The translations under genes were made by a program, and so were the position numbers. The notes beneath the pieces were generated by a model, which ran no database searches, was not told the DNA's origin, and saw only the letters and a program-made list of their open reading frames with translations. DNA of 39,887 nucleotides from Hypsibius dujardini (Eukaryota; Tardigrada; Eutardigrada; Parachela; Hypsibiidae), in NCBI GenBank assembly GCA_001579985.1, contig LRSR01002399.1, forward strand, positions 1 to 39,887. The letters run 5' to 3'. Of this stretch, positions 30,279 through 39,887 are shown piece by piece (the first letter of the stretch is position 1; each line of letters begins with the position of its first letter).

Positions 30279-32318
30279 TCATAATTTTCCTTGGCTTTGG
30301 GCGATGAGACGCTTGCGGACGAAGTCGTAAAAGTCATACTCCGCGGTGAGATTTGCACGTATTATTTGCTTGACTTCTTCGGACACTCGGTCCACCCGGT
30401 TTTTGCCTTTATTGACAACGTGATCTGCAGAGGGATGCCGAAGCGGTAAAACTAATTATCCGATGGACAAACAAATTAATTAAAAGTGGCCAATTGGACT
30501 GCTGTGACGTACCAGGGTTGGAAGCATAAAGGTCCACAGCACCGGCGAAATGAGCCGGGAGAGTTTGCTCCAACACCTGCAGGGACATGTCCAAGTCCTC
30601 CAAGATTCCGACGACTGCAAAGTGTTTCTCTACGTTTTGCTTCGCCCTCGACAGAGCATTTGGGCTGTTGTGCTTCCTACCGAAAATTCGGGAAATATTA
30701 GAGCATATTTGCGAAGGCACAAGGAGTTACTGTAGTGCCATGATTATAACGGTCGGTTTTTACATCCGGGCAGGGTTTTGACACCCGGGCAGGGTTTTTA
30801 CACCCGGGCAGGGTTTTTACACCCGGGCAGGGCTTTTACACCCGGGCTTTTACACCCGGGCAGGATTTTGACACCCGGGCAGGGGTTTTTATACCCGGGC
30901 AGCGCATTCGGCCTGGGTGTTTTGGCTGAGTGCTAACTCATGACAGAGGCGCGTGTGACGGAGGCGGGGCTTAACCGACCGTTATAATCGTGGCATAAGG
31001 AGTTACCCCGCACCAGAGAGGCTTCGATGACAGCATCGGTTGTCAAACAATTAGATTTGCAGTATGGAAAACCAAACAATCGACAATTTTACAAATGAAA
31101 GTTTCAAGCGCTACGAGTACGTTATTTGTGCATGATGGAAGCTCGCTCTCAGCAACAAATGCAACAAATGTGTTAGCAACAAATGAACACTTACGAACAT
31201 TCGATGTCGTGTCCGCAAAAAAAGGCGATCATATTCTTTATGAAGGTTCCGTCGATCAATCGACAATCGTAGTCCTTTCCCGTCCTCACACAATTTTCCA
31301 AGTCCTATAAAACAACACCAGAATTGAACCGTACTCGGAGCTCGGAGCTCGGAGCTCGGAGCTCGGAGCTCGGAGCTCGAAGCTCGGAGCTTGGAAAGAT
31401 CCCGTGAACTGTTAGTGCCGAGTCGCTGATCACACCTCATCGTACCACTTCCGCTCTCCCTTCTTAACTCCTTCATTTTGCAGCCGGCGGCGAAAATAAA
31501 ACTCGGAAATGAACCGCTCCGTCGGGTCTCTTATCAGATTAATGTAAATTGGGTTCTTTTCGCGGAACCTGAAACAGAAAATTGTACATATTGTAGGCAA
31601 CGCAAATCAAACTGGCACTTCCCCTTTTATCCTGCAACGGCTTGTGATATACGATTCCTATTCCTATCCGATTCCTATTCCTATTCCTATCAGGGTCATA
31701 TTCCTGTCCGATTCCTATTCCTGTTACATACTGCACTTACTCGGCGAAATCCAGGAAGAACAAATGTCTGTCGAAGCTAGTTCGTGGTGGCTCGTCATTG
31801 AACTCTTTGACGAAATCTTCCTGCAAAGTGTCTGTGATGAGAAATTCGACCGCTTCGTTTGACGAACACAATACTTTATCCGCGTAAGTAAAACATATCT
31901 ATTGGCACACTTGGGCACGTACCCGCTGCTCCTTTATGAACATTCCCCAATCATCCAACTTGGGTGACGAATGATGCTGAAATCCATTTCTTTCTGCTAA
32001 CTTTTTGAGCAATGCCACAAGAGTGGAGCTTCCGCATTTCGGAACGCGATTGTAAAACAACCTCGTATTTCCCGTCCTGAGTGCCGGAAGTTTGGTTGCC
32101 CGGTCCCGGTCACTTTTTCCCGCGGTGACGGACTCGCTGCTGGCATCAGACTTCCTCCAATTCAGCAATCCAAACAATATCACTCCTACCAAGAAAACAG
32201 TCAACAGGTAGAATTGTTTTTTCCTGTCGATCGGCAGGAAGTTGATCAGCCGACTGCGGTACAGCCAACGCCGTAACGTCGATGGCGGCTCCTTGCTCAC
32301 GTCCTCACGCTTGCCCAT
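30279..32318 (-). CDS. Uronyl/heparan 2-O-sulfotransferase family enzyme (UST/pipe-like)
   Basis: Six exons: 32318-31923, 31820-31741, 31568-31436, 31304-31195, 30676-30513 and 30424-30279; 342 residues with all phases consistent. Type II Golgi topology: cytosolic residues 1-35, one membrane segment 36-52 (FYLLTVFLVGVILFGLL), then the lumenal sulfotransferase domain. LFYNRVPKCGSSTL (87-100) is the 5'-phosphosulfate loop of the PAPS site. RHLFFLDF holds the expected catalytic His. NPIYINLIRDPTERF is the 3'-phosphate-binding motif. FFCGHDIEC and VVGILEDLDMSLQVLEQTLP are family landmarks. KCGS in the PAPS loop resembles UST (and Drosophila pipe) more than HS2ST (KTAS). It transfers sulfate to the 2-O position of uronic acid in glycosaminoglycans. 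Confidence 0.9.
30731..30996. mobile_element. MITE family D, copy 2, expanded by an internal minisatellite, in a sulfotransferase intron
   Basis: The left end GCCATGATTATAACGGTCGG and right end CCGACCGTTATAATCGTGGC are inverted repeats. GGAGGCGGGGCTTAACCG near the right end matches copy 1 (GGAGGCGGGGCTAAGCTG). At 30765-30905 six to eight copies of an 18-19 bp unit (ACACCCGGGCAGGGTTTTT) are inserted. AAGGAGTTAC occurs at 30721-30730 and 30997-31006 as a possible 10-bp target duplication. The element lies about 55 bp from the 3' splice site at 30677. Confidence 0.82.
31336..31392. repeat. (GGAGCTC)n heptanucleotide array in a sulfotransferase intron
   Basis: Eight or so copies of CTCGGAG between exons 31568-31436 and 31304-31195. 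Confidence 0.9.
31652..31733. repeat. (ATTCCT)n array in a sulfotransferase intron
   Basis: ATTCCTATTCCTAT(CCG) repeats in the intron between exons 31820-31741 and 31568-31436. Confidence 0.88.
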
Positions 32319-32498
32319 TTCCGCTCCCGAAAAAAACACTTATGACAATCGCATTAGCAAACCTTTGAGCATGTCTGTCTCATACGCGTACATACCAAGT
32401 ACCAAGGGTGTATTATAAGTAGCAGCTGCTGCAACCGAGCGACTATGACCAGGAAAAAGTTGTTACGCAGGTATATGATACAGCACGGTGCAGTAGAC

Positions 32499-32616
32499 AC
32501 GTGGCAAAAACCTTGCGCCGACCGAATTAAGCACTTCAACTCGACAGCTGTGTACAACATCCATGCAACGAGTGTAATAGCTTAATTCGATTAGCGCAAA
32601 GTTTTTGCCACGTTTG
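32499..32616. mobile_element. MITE family B, copy 2
   Basis: CACGTGGCAAAAACCTTGCG at the left, with the inverse GCGCAAAGTTTTTGCCACG at the right. The interior matches the copy at 17782 (CTGTGTACAACATCCATGCA). It lies upstream of the sulfotransferase gene. The rest of 32319-33145 has no gene that I can support. Confidence 0.85.
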
Positions 32617-33145
32617 TAGTAATGGACGGCCGGAGGCGTTCAGTCTGACCCACTGCCGTTTGACTTCACGTCTTGCATTGCAATGAGGTTTGAGTTCGTC
32701 GGCTTCACTTCGGACGCTGAAGCTTCAGTCAGGCTAGCCAGTAGGTTTTTCATTGTCTGTAAGCTGCCTGCCCGTTACCACAATGGTTGCCTATGAAGCA
32801 ATTCCAGCTGTTTGATGTGAGTTACAAGTTCGTAGATCGTAGACTGTATCTCTGGTTCTTATGGACGAGCGGCTGATACAAATGTAGTTCGCAAAACTGC
32901 GTGTCGAACCTTTTGCGATTACCTCCTTAGCCTGTATGTTCCCTAAACAAGCCTGGTTATCGCGGTCGGCGTGATTGGACAAAAAATTCGGACGAATTTT
33001 GCAGTGTGCATTTTCGCGGAAGGACAAACAGGTTCATCGCCTTCATTGCAGTAAATCTGTATTCGTATAGCGCAATGAAAAACGAGTGGTGAAATAGCAT
33101 ATAGCGGCATCCGTAAAGCACCAAAGTGTTGGTAAAACAATAGTT

Positions 33146-33383
33146 ACCCAACGATGGGGCAAAATCTACAAATAGCGAGCTCGGGTACGGTGATCCACTC
33201 CAGTCGTCTCTAACGTGTAATTCACCCAACGATGGGGTAAAATCTACAAGTAGCGAGCTCGGGTACGGTGATCCACTCCAGTCGTCTCAAACGTGTAATT
33301 CACCCAACGATGGGGTAAAATCTACAAATAGCGAGCTCGGGTACGATGATCCACTCCAGTCGTCTCAAACGTGTAATTCACCC
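33146..33383. repeat. 78-bp tandem repeat x 3, overlapping the 3' end of NDUFB8
   Basis: The motif ACGTGTAATTCACCC recurs at 33213, 33291 and 33369, a period of 78 bp (26 codons). The copies are about 95% alike. The rightmost copy contains the last codons and the stop of NDUFB8; the other two repeat that coding tail and stop downstream. Confidence 0.9.
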
Positions 33384-34289
33384 GGATGGGCATGCAATCG
33401 GGGTCTCCGCCCTTTTCAACCCACAGATCGTTGTAGGGATACTGTTTCGGCATCATGGGATTGAAGGTGTACACGTCCCGGGTAAAGTAGTATAGCGCGG
33501 CGATGGAGAAGACGGCGGTTGAGGTGCAAAGAAGCATGTAGAGCATAGAGTGGCGATGTCGTTTGGTACTAGCCCGATCGCCCGTATACAAATCAAAGTC
33601 AATGTGCATCGGCTCGCCATAATTTCGTCGATGATATGGGTAGTCCCAGGCCTGGGAAACAGGGAGAAGGTAAAAGAAACACCGACTCACTTCGAAATTT
33701 CAGTGAACAATCAAGCAATCCAGCAGTCGGTTGATAAATCAATCAAGCAATCAGCCCTTTGCAAACCCTGCGGTTGGAAGCATTCGACTCTTCTTGCCCT
33801 TGGTGTTTAGTAGTACTTTCAAATTGATCAAGAGCTCTGGGTCTATTGATAAAGGTACACTGAAATCTTCAAAATTTAGAAATAATACACTGCCATGAAT
33901 TTATCAAATCAGGGATTGTACTGTACATCAAGCGTGAAGCTGCAGGCTGCCTAATCAGCAAATCACTCAATCAAAGCCTCACCCACCTCATAGGGATCAC
34001 GAGCATCGTAGGAAATGCAAGGGACATCAGGGTAGTCTCCATAGCTGAGATCCATCTTCCCGGCAGCTTTCCCTTCTATCGGTTTATAATCCGCAGGATG
34101 GAGGTTGTACTTTTTGGCTGCGGCAATGCGCTCATCCATTGTCTTTGGCGCTTGGGAAGATGCTCTCCAATCGGGATTCCAGTATCCGGGCCTGCCATGG
34201 GAGCCGTGACGAATTAAATTTAAGGGTACAGTGGTGGCTTGAAGGGTGCGAATCAAGGGAGCACCCTTGCTTAAGAAAAGGACCGACAT
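33322..34289 (-). CDS. NDUFB8: Mitochondrial complex I subunit NDUFB8 (ASHI)
   Basis: Exons 34289-33987 and 33651-33322, phase 0, donor GAG|GTGGGT, acceptor GTTTCCCAG; 210 residues. The basic N-terminus (SVLFLSKGAPLIRTLQATT, RHGSHGRPGYW) suits a mitochondrial presequence. Family motifs: ERIAAAKKYNLHPADYKP, LSYGDYPDVP, RRNYGEPMHIDFDLYTGDRA, one membrane segment (MLLCTSTAVFSIAALYYF) and PKQYPYNDLWVEKGGDPD. It is an accessory subunit of the membrane arm in the inner membrane. The last 18 or so residues run past the usual C-terminus and are encoded by a 78-bp tandem repeat. Confidence 0.95.
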
Positions 34290-34947
34290 GATGGTGATAA
34301 AATTCAAAAAACAACGCTGCTGACGACCTCCCGTCCCTTTCCCCCGTGTGCCTTTCACGAACTCCCTTTGATTGTTTACGAAGCTGCAAGGGGGAAACGG
34401 CTTAAAGATAGCACGGATCAGCTATGCTGTAGACCCACCACGTACACAAATAGCATTAGCCACTTTCCTTCAAATTTCAAAATTCGAATGCGGTTGGTCA
34501 AATTTGGCATCAAGCCACTCCCTCACCAAACGATTCTTAGCGTGTAATTCGGTCCCGCCAGTTGCCTGTTCGAACGCGTTATTACACGTTTTGCTCTATA
34601 AGCCCTGTACCCGGGATATAATTTACGTTTTCTTGGTGCGATTGAAAGGTGTACAGGGATGTTCACCCGGACGAAAGTTTCCGTATCAACAAAGAAAATT
34701 ACTCGAGCAGAAGTGGCTTAAAACCGGGATGCGTCAGCTGTTGTTGACTTCATTATATTTCTTCGTCGTTCTTTTCCAGTTTGTATTATTATTTCTATCG
34801 TGCGGCAAGCAATTGTAGCAACGCCAATTTGGTAAATTTTTTAATTCTGGTTGTCGAATTGTTCACGGGAGGAATTATTATTGCCCTCATCGCAGCATTA
34901 ACCGGAAGTAGCTTCTGATGTGACAGTGTTTTGCATCATTTCAAAAA
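34290..34947. promoter_or_regulatory. Divergent intergenic region between NDUFB8 and XRCC5
   Basis: 658 bp separate the NDUFB8 start (minus) from the XRCC5 start (plus), so it must carry both promoters. No TATA box or known motif stands out. A 148-codon open frame over 34372-34818 lacks an ATG start and family resemblance. Confidence 0.5.
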
Positions 34948-35068
34948 ATGGCATCTCCTAAGGTAAGCTGATGGATCCTCCGTGGTCCTAAACGAAACAA
35001 TAATGCGTCCCAAATATATGTGTGAAGATCGAAAGAGAAATGTATTGCTGCTTGTACAGCTCCCGACA

Positions 35069-35118
<50 letters not shown>

Positions 35119-38100
35119 CGAACATTCTTTCAAATCAATAAGGTCAGTACAGTCAATCAATCAATCTACCCATCGCTCGCAGAGTTCTCGTGTTGTGAAA
35201 GCCGGGTGCTGTTTTTATACAAAGACGTCATTCGCTTGATTGGTGGAAGCGCAGTTTCAGCTGCATTGAGAAGACATTTGACATCTTTCGCCTCCTAGGA
35301 AGCAACGGTGATCGTTCTTGATGTCGGAGTCAATTCGGATGAGCCGATAGCGGATGGAGTCAAGACGACCGCGCTGGAAGCATCCATCAAGTGTATCAGT
35401 CGGATGTTGCAGAGCAAGGTAACACAAATTTATCTCCCGCTCCAAAGTTTGATCATTTTTACCTGACGACATTTTCTTTTGGTGGCAGCTGTTCACGGAG
35501 TCGAAGGATGAGTTTGCCCTGGTGCTGGTGGGAGCCGAGGACACGCAGAACAGGCTAAATGAGATGGCGGAGGATTCGTACTTGAACATCAAGATGGAAA
35601 GTGATTTGAAGCTGGTGAACTGGCAGATTTTGGACAGTCTCGCGGAACTGAAGAGGGCAACGAGCCATCGGGGCGACGGTAAGCCCGTTTATCCAATGTT
35701 TTATGGATCTTCACAGGCGATCGAACAGTTGATTGGTTGTCGAGTCCTTAGAAATGTTTTCTCGGGCTGTTGATCGATACCGACACGCACTACTGTTCAT
35801 ATATTACTGTATCAATTGATTAGTGGCTCATATGTTCCTAATTCGTCCGCTTTTTGCAGTTTTCGAAGGCTTGAAAGTGGCAGTGGACATTATCCAGTTT
35901 GACGAAGAATCGTCAAAGAAGTAAGTTTTGTTTATTCTGGCTCGGGAGAGCAGGTCGCTCAACAGTTTTCACACCCGTTTCATGTCACATTTTTCTTGCA
36001 GGAAGCGCTTTGCAAAACGGCGAGTCATCCTTTTCTCCAACCTGCACGGCACTCTCAATGCCTCTTCCAGCCAGATTTCCGCCTTCGCCAAGACCATTCA
36101 TGCCTGTGGCATCAACATGATCCAGTTGATGTAAGTTATGTTCTCTGAAAATATGGCTTGCCATGTAATTAGATCTGTCGTGACTATTATATTTTGACAT
36201 AGTGGTGTCGATTTGGAAGAGGCCAAACAATCCGAGTTGATACAGCTCAAGTCGAGCAAAGCATCCAAGGGTAAAAGCGTCTCACCGACTGCTGCGATAT
36301 CTGAGCTTTTTGCGAGTTTGGAGGCATTATCGGATGACAAGGTTTTGGAGAGCGTAGAGAGCTATTCCTTTAGGTACAGTACAATTATAAGTATCGAATC
36401 AGGCTCCCTTAACAACAAATGTTTCTGACAGGGATGCTATGTCCTACGCTAACTACTTTGCCTCCCGTCAAGTACGCCCCACCCCGTGGAATGGATGCCT
36501 AGAGCTAGGCGAGACCTTGAAAGTGCCCGTTGTCATCTACGCTCGAGTAAGAATTGAACCCTCGACCGTCGATGGTGAATTACGTTTATTTTTTCATCGA
36601 TTCATGGTTTGTTTCAGGTGAAAGAATCCAAGCTGAAACAAACGTGGAAGAAGTCCGTTATCGGGGATTCAACGAAGGAATTTAAGGATGTCATCAGTTA
36701 TTTCGTTCAGGATGGTCTTGTGCGACAAGAAGTGCCTAAGGAGGAAATTGGCGATGGTAATAAGACACACAACACGCCTACGCAAAAAATGTAATTATTC
36801 TTTGTAACATTTTTTGTTGTCGTTGCAGCTTACAGGTATGGCACTACTCTGGTGCCGTATTCCGCTGAAGACAAGGCGGAGATGAAATTTACCGGCACCG
36901 GGAAATGTCTCAAAGTCGTTGGATTCGCTCTGGCTTCGAAGGTATGAACATTTTGGAAACTAGAGGTCAATTCACATTCCCGTAATTGCTGAGCAAACAA
37001 GATTTCTTTTTGTCGTTGTTGTCCAGGTGAAACCGCACTTGTATGTTGGGGATGATGTGAAAATCGTGACGGCTCCGATGTTGGATGACTCCGCACAGAC
37101 CGCTGTCTCCGCATTGGCCCATGCGCTGCACGAAGAGAAGATGGTCATCATCTGCAAGTACGGCTACAACAAGTCCAGCTCTCCGAAATTGGTGTCCTTG
37201 TCTCCTCACCTGTGTGAGCGCGCAAACGGAGCATTTGAGGTACGTTTTCGCTTCTTTTATGTTAATGCATGGCGACTCTCCAGTATGGTTTTTCTCTTCT
37301 TTCAGGGTTTTTACATGCATTTCCTGCCGTTTGAGGACGATTTGCGCCTCTACACCTTTGCTCCCTTGTTGGATGGGAAGGCGAAGGACACTTACCAGCC
37401 GAACGATGAAGAGCTCGCAGCTGTCGGGGATCTCATTGACCAGTTGACTGTTTCAAAGTAAGCTCGAGAACTTGCATCTTTTCTGATGGGTCTCAGTTGA
37501 GCAGAGACCTCTTCTAATGTATCAGTTAAATTCAGGGATGACGATGACGGATATTTCGACCAACTGAACCCGAAAAATGTTCGTAATCCGTATCTCCAGC
37601 GCTTGTTCAACTCTCTTCAGTACCGTGCTGTTCACCCGAACGATTCCCTTCCCGAGCTCGACCCGAACGTACTTAGCCAGATGACGATGCCGGCGGAATT
37701 GGCCATGCGTTCCGAAGCGGCGAGGGATAAGGTCAAAAAAGTGTTCGAGCTGAAGAAAATTGAAAAGCCGAAGTTCAAGAAGAATCTCATTGCCGAGTAA
37801 GAGTTTTTAATTTTAGTTACGTTTTTTTGTGGTTGATAACAAGAATCGTTTTTCTTTTATAATCTAGTGGGACTGAGCCTTCCACTGAAGGCGTGGATGG
37901 TCTGACCGACCAGATGGAGACACTAGTGACTGCGAACGTCTTGGGCATTGATAATACTGTGTCCAAGGTTGGCACGGTGTCCCCGGTAGAGGATTTCACG
38001 GCTTTGACGACAGGAGCAGATGATCACACATTCGAGAAAGGTAAGTAACGAGTACCGAGCACCGAGCACCTATAGAGGAGCCGTTTCGAAGGTGGTCCTC

Positions 38101-38921
38101 TTCTTATGTTATAATCTTCTCTTAGTCGGCATGATTTATTTCTGTTCGCAGCTATCCAGATGGCAATTAATGTGGCGAAGGACTTGATTTACAGGTGAGA
38201 ACTGCGTCACCGAACTTTTGTTTTGCCCGGTGTCGGTTGGCCTATAGATGTCTAATTCTCCTCAATTATAGCTTTGACGGTCAAGTCTATGCCGACAAGG
38301 TGTTGCGACTGATCTCGGTGATGCGTGAGCGCTCTGTCGAGGTATATATGTGCGCTTATTCAACGGGGTGGCTCAACTTCACTTCACATTGGTTCATTAT
38401 CATTTTTAGCGCAACAGTCCGACAACTTTCAATCAATACCTCAAGACCTTCAAGGCTGAAGTATTGGAGAACAAACTGGACATCGTTTGGAGCAAGCTGG
38501 TTGAACGTAAGTTCCAAGGGGTTAATACGATTTCCCGGTTCATTTTCGAGTTGGCATTCATGTCTGTTATTTTAGGCAAAATCACACTGATTCAGCAGGA
38601 GGAGGCTAAGACAAGTTCGGTCACGAAGGCAGAGGCGCGAGAGTTCCTGACAACTACGAAAGTAGAGAAGATTATTACGCAGCAGAATGGCACCAAGAAA
38701 GTCGATGATGATGATATGGTACGCCGTATAGAACATTGATATGCACGTGGCAAAAACCTTGCGCTGACCGAATTAAGCCTTTTAACTCGAGGCTGTTTGC
38801 CATCGTCGAACGAATGTAATGGCATAATTCGGTTAGTGCAAGGGTTTTGCCACTTGTGTAAATCAGAATTGCCTGGCACGAAGAATTTTTTTGTTTGCAG
38901 ATCGACGAAATGTTCGGCTGA
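34948..38921 (+). CDS. XRCC5: Ku80 (XRCC5), DNA double-strand break repair
   Basis: Eighteen exons: 34948-34962, 35299-35418, 35489-35678, 35860-35920, 36002-36130, 36203-36373, 36432-36546, 36618-36756, 36829-36941, 37027-37239, 37306-37457, 37536-37796, 37868-38040, 38152-38194, 38272-38341, 38410-38506, 38576-38718 and 38901-38921. They give 741 residues (human 732) with every phase matching. Order: vWA-like domain (ATVIVLDVGVN, RRVILFSNLHG), Ku beta-barrel/bridge (KFTGTGKCLKVVGFA, YGTTLVPYSAED, LPFEDDLRLYTF), helical arm (NPYLQRLFNSLQYRA), then the C-terminal helical domain (VSPVEDFTAL, LIQQEEAKTSSVTKAEAREF) and acidic tail DDDDMIDEMFG. Ku70/Ku80 rings thread onto broken DNA ends and start non-homologous end joining. 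Confidence 0.97.
35069..35117. repeat. (AATC)n microsatellite in XRCC5 intron 1
   Basis: About twelve AATC units, perfect, with further scattered copies to 35165. Confidence 0.95.
38744..38858. mobile_element. MITE family B, copy 3, in the last XRCC5 intron
   Basis: CACGTGGCAAAAACCTTGCG on the left and TGCAAGGGTTTTGCCACTTG on the right, with the family interior. It makes up most of the 182-bp intron, starting 25 bp after the donor and ending 42 bp before the acceptor. Confidence 0.87.
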
Positions 38922-39187
38922 AGGACTGTGGACAACGATATTATCTTTATTCAGTGCTGCAGCTTTTCCAGCACTCGCTACTGCTGATTTTTTTACGTCT
39001 TATCAACGGCAGATTCTCTACCAAACAAATACCCCAAAGCGTAACGTTAAAGTCATTAATGATGGATCTTTCCGGCTAACTACAGCAGCTACATTCTTTG
39101 GGATGATCAAGTTTTTGTAAAAAGGGAATGCCACAAATAGCATCGATATTGCGTCCAACAGACTCTCGATCTGAACTCACATTCGCA

Positions 39188-39887
39188 TCAGGAGGCTTCT
39201 TTATTGAGTCCATACTTGTCTTTGACCTTCTCGAGATTTTCGGCTGCCTTTTCGGTATCAAGTTTTTTGAATGCCTGCCAAAACAGACAGTTATAATATG
39301 GTCTGTCTGGCTAAACTCGCAGCACAAATCGAGCATACCTTTGTGGGTTGGAAATAGAGGACGACGAGGTATCGATTGCAGACGTTGAATCCTGATAAGT
39401 GGTCGCAGGCATTCTTGGCGTCAAAAATGTCCTCGTACACAACGAAGGCCGAGCCGCGCGTTTCCGGTGTATTGCCTCTGCAATTGAGAGCATACATAAT
39501 GATCACAAAGGCAAAGAAAATAGCCTCATGAAAATGTAAGATGAGTCTAGACTCAATATTTAAAGCAATCACTCAAAGTTGCAGTAGACATAACAGTATT
39601 TTCTGGCTGAAAAATCGTCTTTCCCGGCTGAAAAAATCGTCTTTCCCGTTCTATTAGTATAAAACGGAAAGGGAAAACTAGTCTGTTACTCTTCATTCAT
39701 TCATGCGTCCCGTTTACCATGTAATAACCATTCAATTTATCAATCAAAGCCATTTCTATTGGGAAAAAGGCATAGGCAGCGAATCCATCAATCAACCGAC
39801 GTCACCAATGCCTACGCTGGACACGACAATAGGTTAGTTCTTCTTACACTCTGACTTGTCGAATGGGGCCGTATTTGCCGAAGATGT
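39188..39887 (-). CDS. SF3B6: SF3B6 (p14), U2 snRNP branch-site protein, 5' end beyond the window
   Basis: Visible exons: 39887-39848 (continuing off the right end), 39477-39339 and 39274-39188. They encode [13 protein letters not shown], then [46 protein letters not shown] and [16 protein letters not shown] up to NKEAS and stop. This is the RRM of the SF3b 14-kDa subunit, which lies next to the branch-point adenosine within SF3B1. All three splice junctions agree in phase. The first exon(s), with the N-terminal RRM strand, lie outside the window. Confidence 0.96.

Noticed and set aside
34372-34818. 148-codon open frame between NDUFB8 and XRCC5
   Set aside because: It has no ATG at its start (TTG), no recognisable domain, and lies in the divergent promoter region.

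Overview
This is a compact, intron-rich animal nuclear genome. Every recognisable gene is a eukaryotic one with short GT-AG introns: XRCC5/Ku80, STT3A, DPM2, a TEX2-type lipid-transfer protein, NDUFB8, FAM32A, SF3B6, two SLC39 (ZIP8/14-like) transporters, a uronyl 2-sulfotransferase-like enzyme, a sigma-type GST and a GH16-fold secreted protein. The DNA-PKcs-type tail on Ku80 and the heparan/chondroitin-type sulfotransferase point to a metazoan. Gene density and the families present fit a small-genome invertebrate such as a tardigrade, but the sequence does not settle the phylum. I see no operons, CRISPR arrays, tRNA or rRNA genes.

Layout. 1-2400 holds fragments of an unidentified charged protein gene; one exon is split by a 757-bp hAT-like non-autonomous transposon with an intact 8-bp target duplication. 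2890-5504 (minus) is best read as one secreted protein with two GH16-fold domains, both lacking the catalytic residues. 5700-7900 is repeat-rich and gene-poor. 7901-8825 is a rearranged sigma GST made of two perfect foldbacks around oppositely oriented copies of one 33-bp exon piece. 8900-15900 is poor in recognisable genes; it holds a small CYSTM-like protein, two weak ORFs and many minisatellites. 15917-20233 contains two tandem ZIP transporter genes that share a 9-nt microexon. From 20539 to the right edge the window is densely packed: FAM32A(-), DPM2(-), TEX2(+), STT3A(-), 2-O-sulfotransferase(-), NDUFB8(-), XRCC5(+) and SF3B6(-, running off the right end).

The intergenic and intronic space is filled by short terminal-inverted-repeat elements (MITEs) of at least seven families, several present two or three times, by (CTGT)n/(AGAC)n microsatellites and by minisatellites. 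Two MITEs carry an expanded minisatellite between their inverted repeats. Functionally, DPM2 and STT3A both serve ER N-glycosylation and the sulfotransferase acts on Golgi glycosaminoglycans, but I treat their proximity as ordinary gene packing. Exon boundaries below were placed by reading phase, splice consensus and family similarity. They are predictions without transcript support, although for Ku80, STT3A, TEX2, DPM2, the sulfotransferase and NDUFB8 every junction is phase-consistent.
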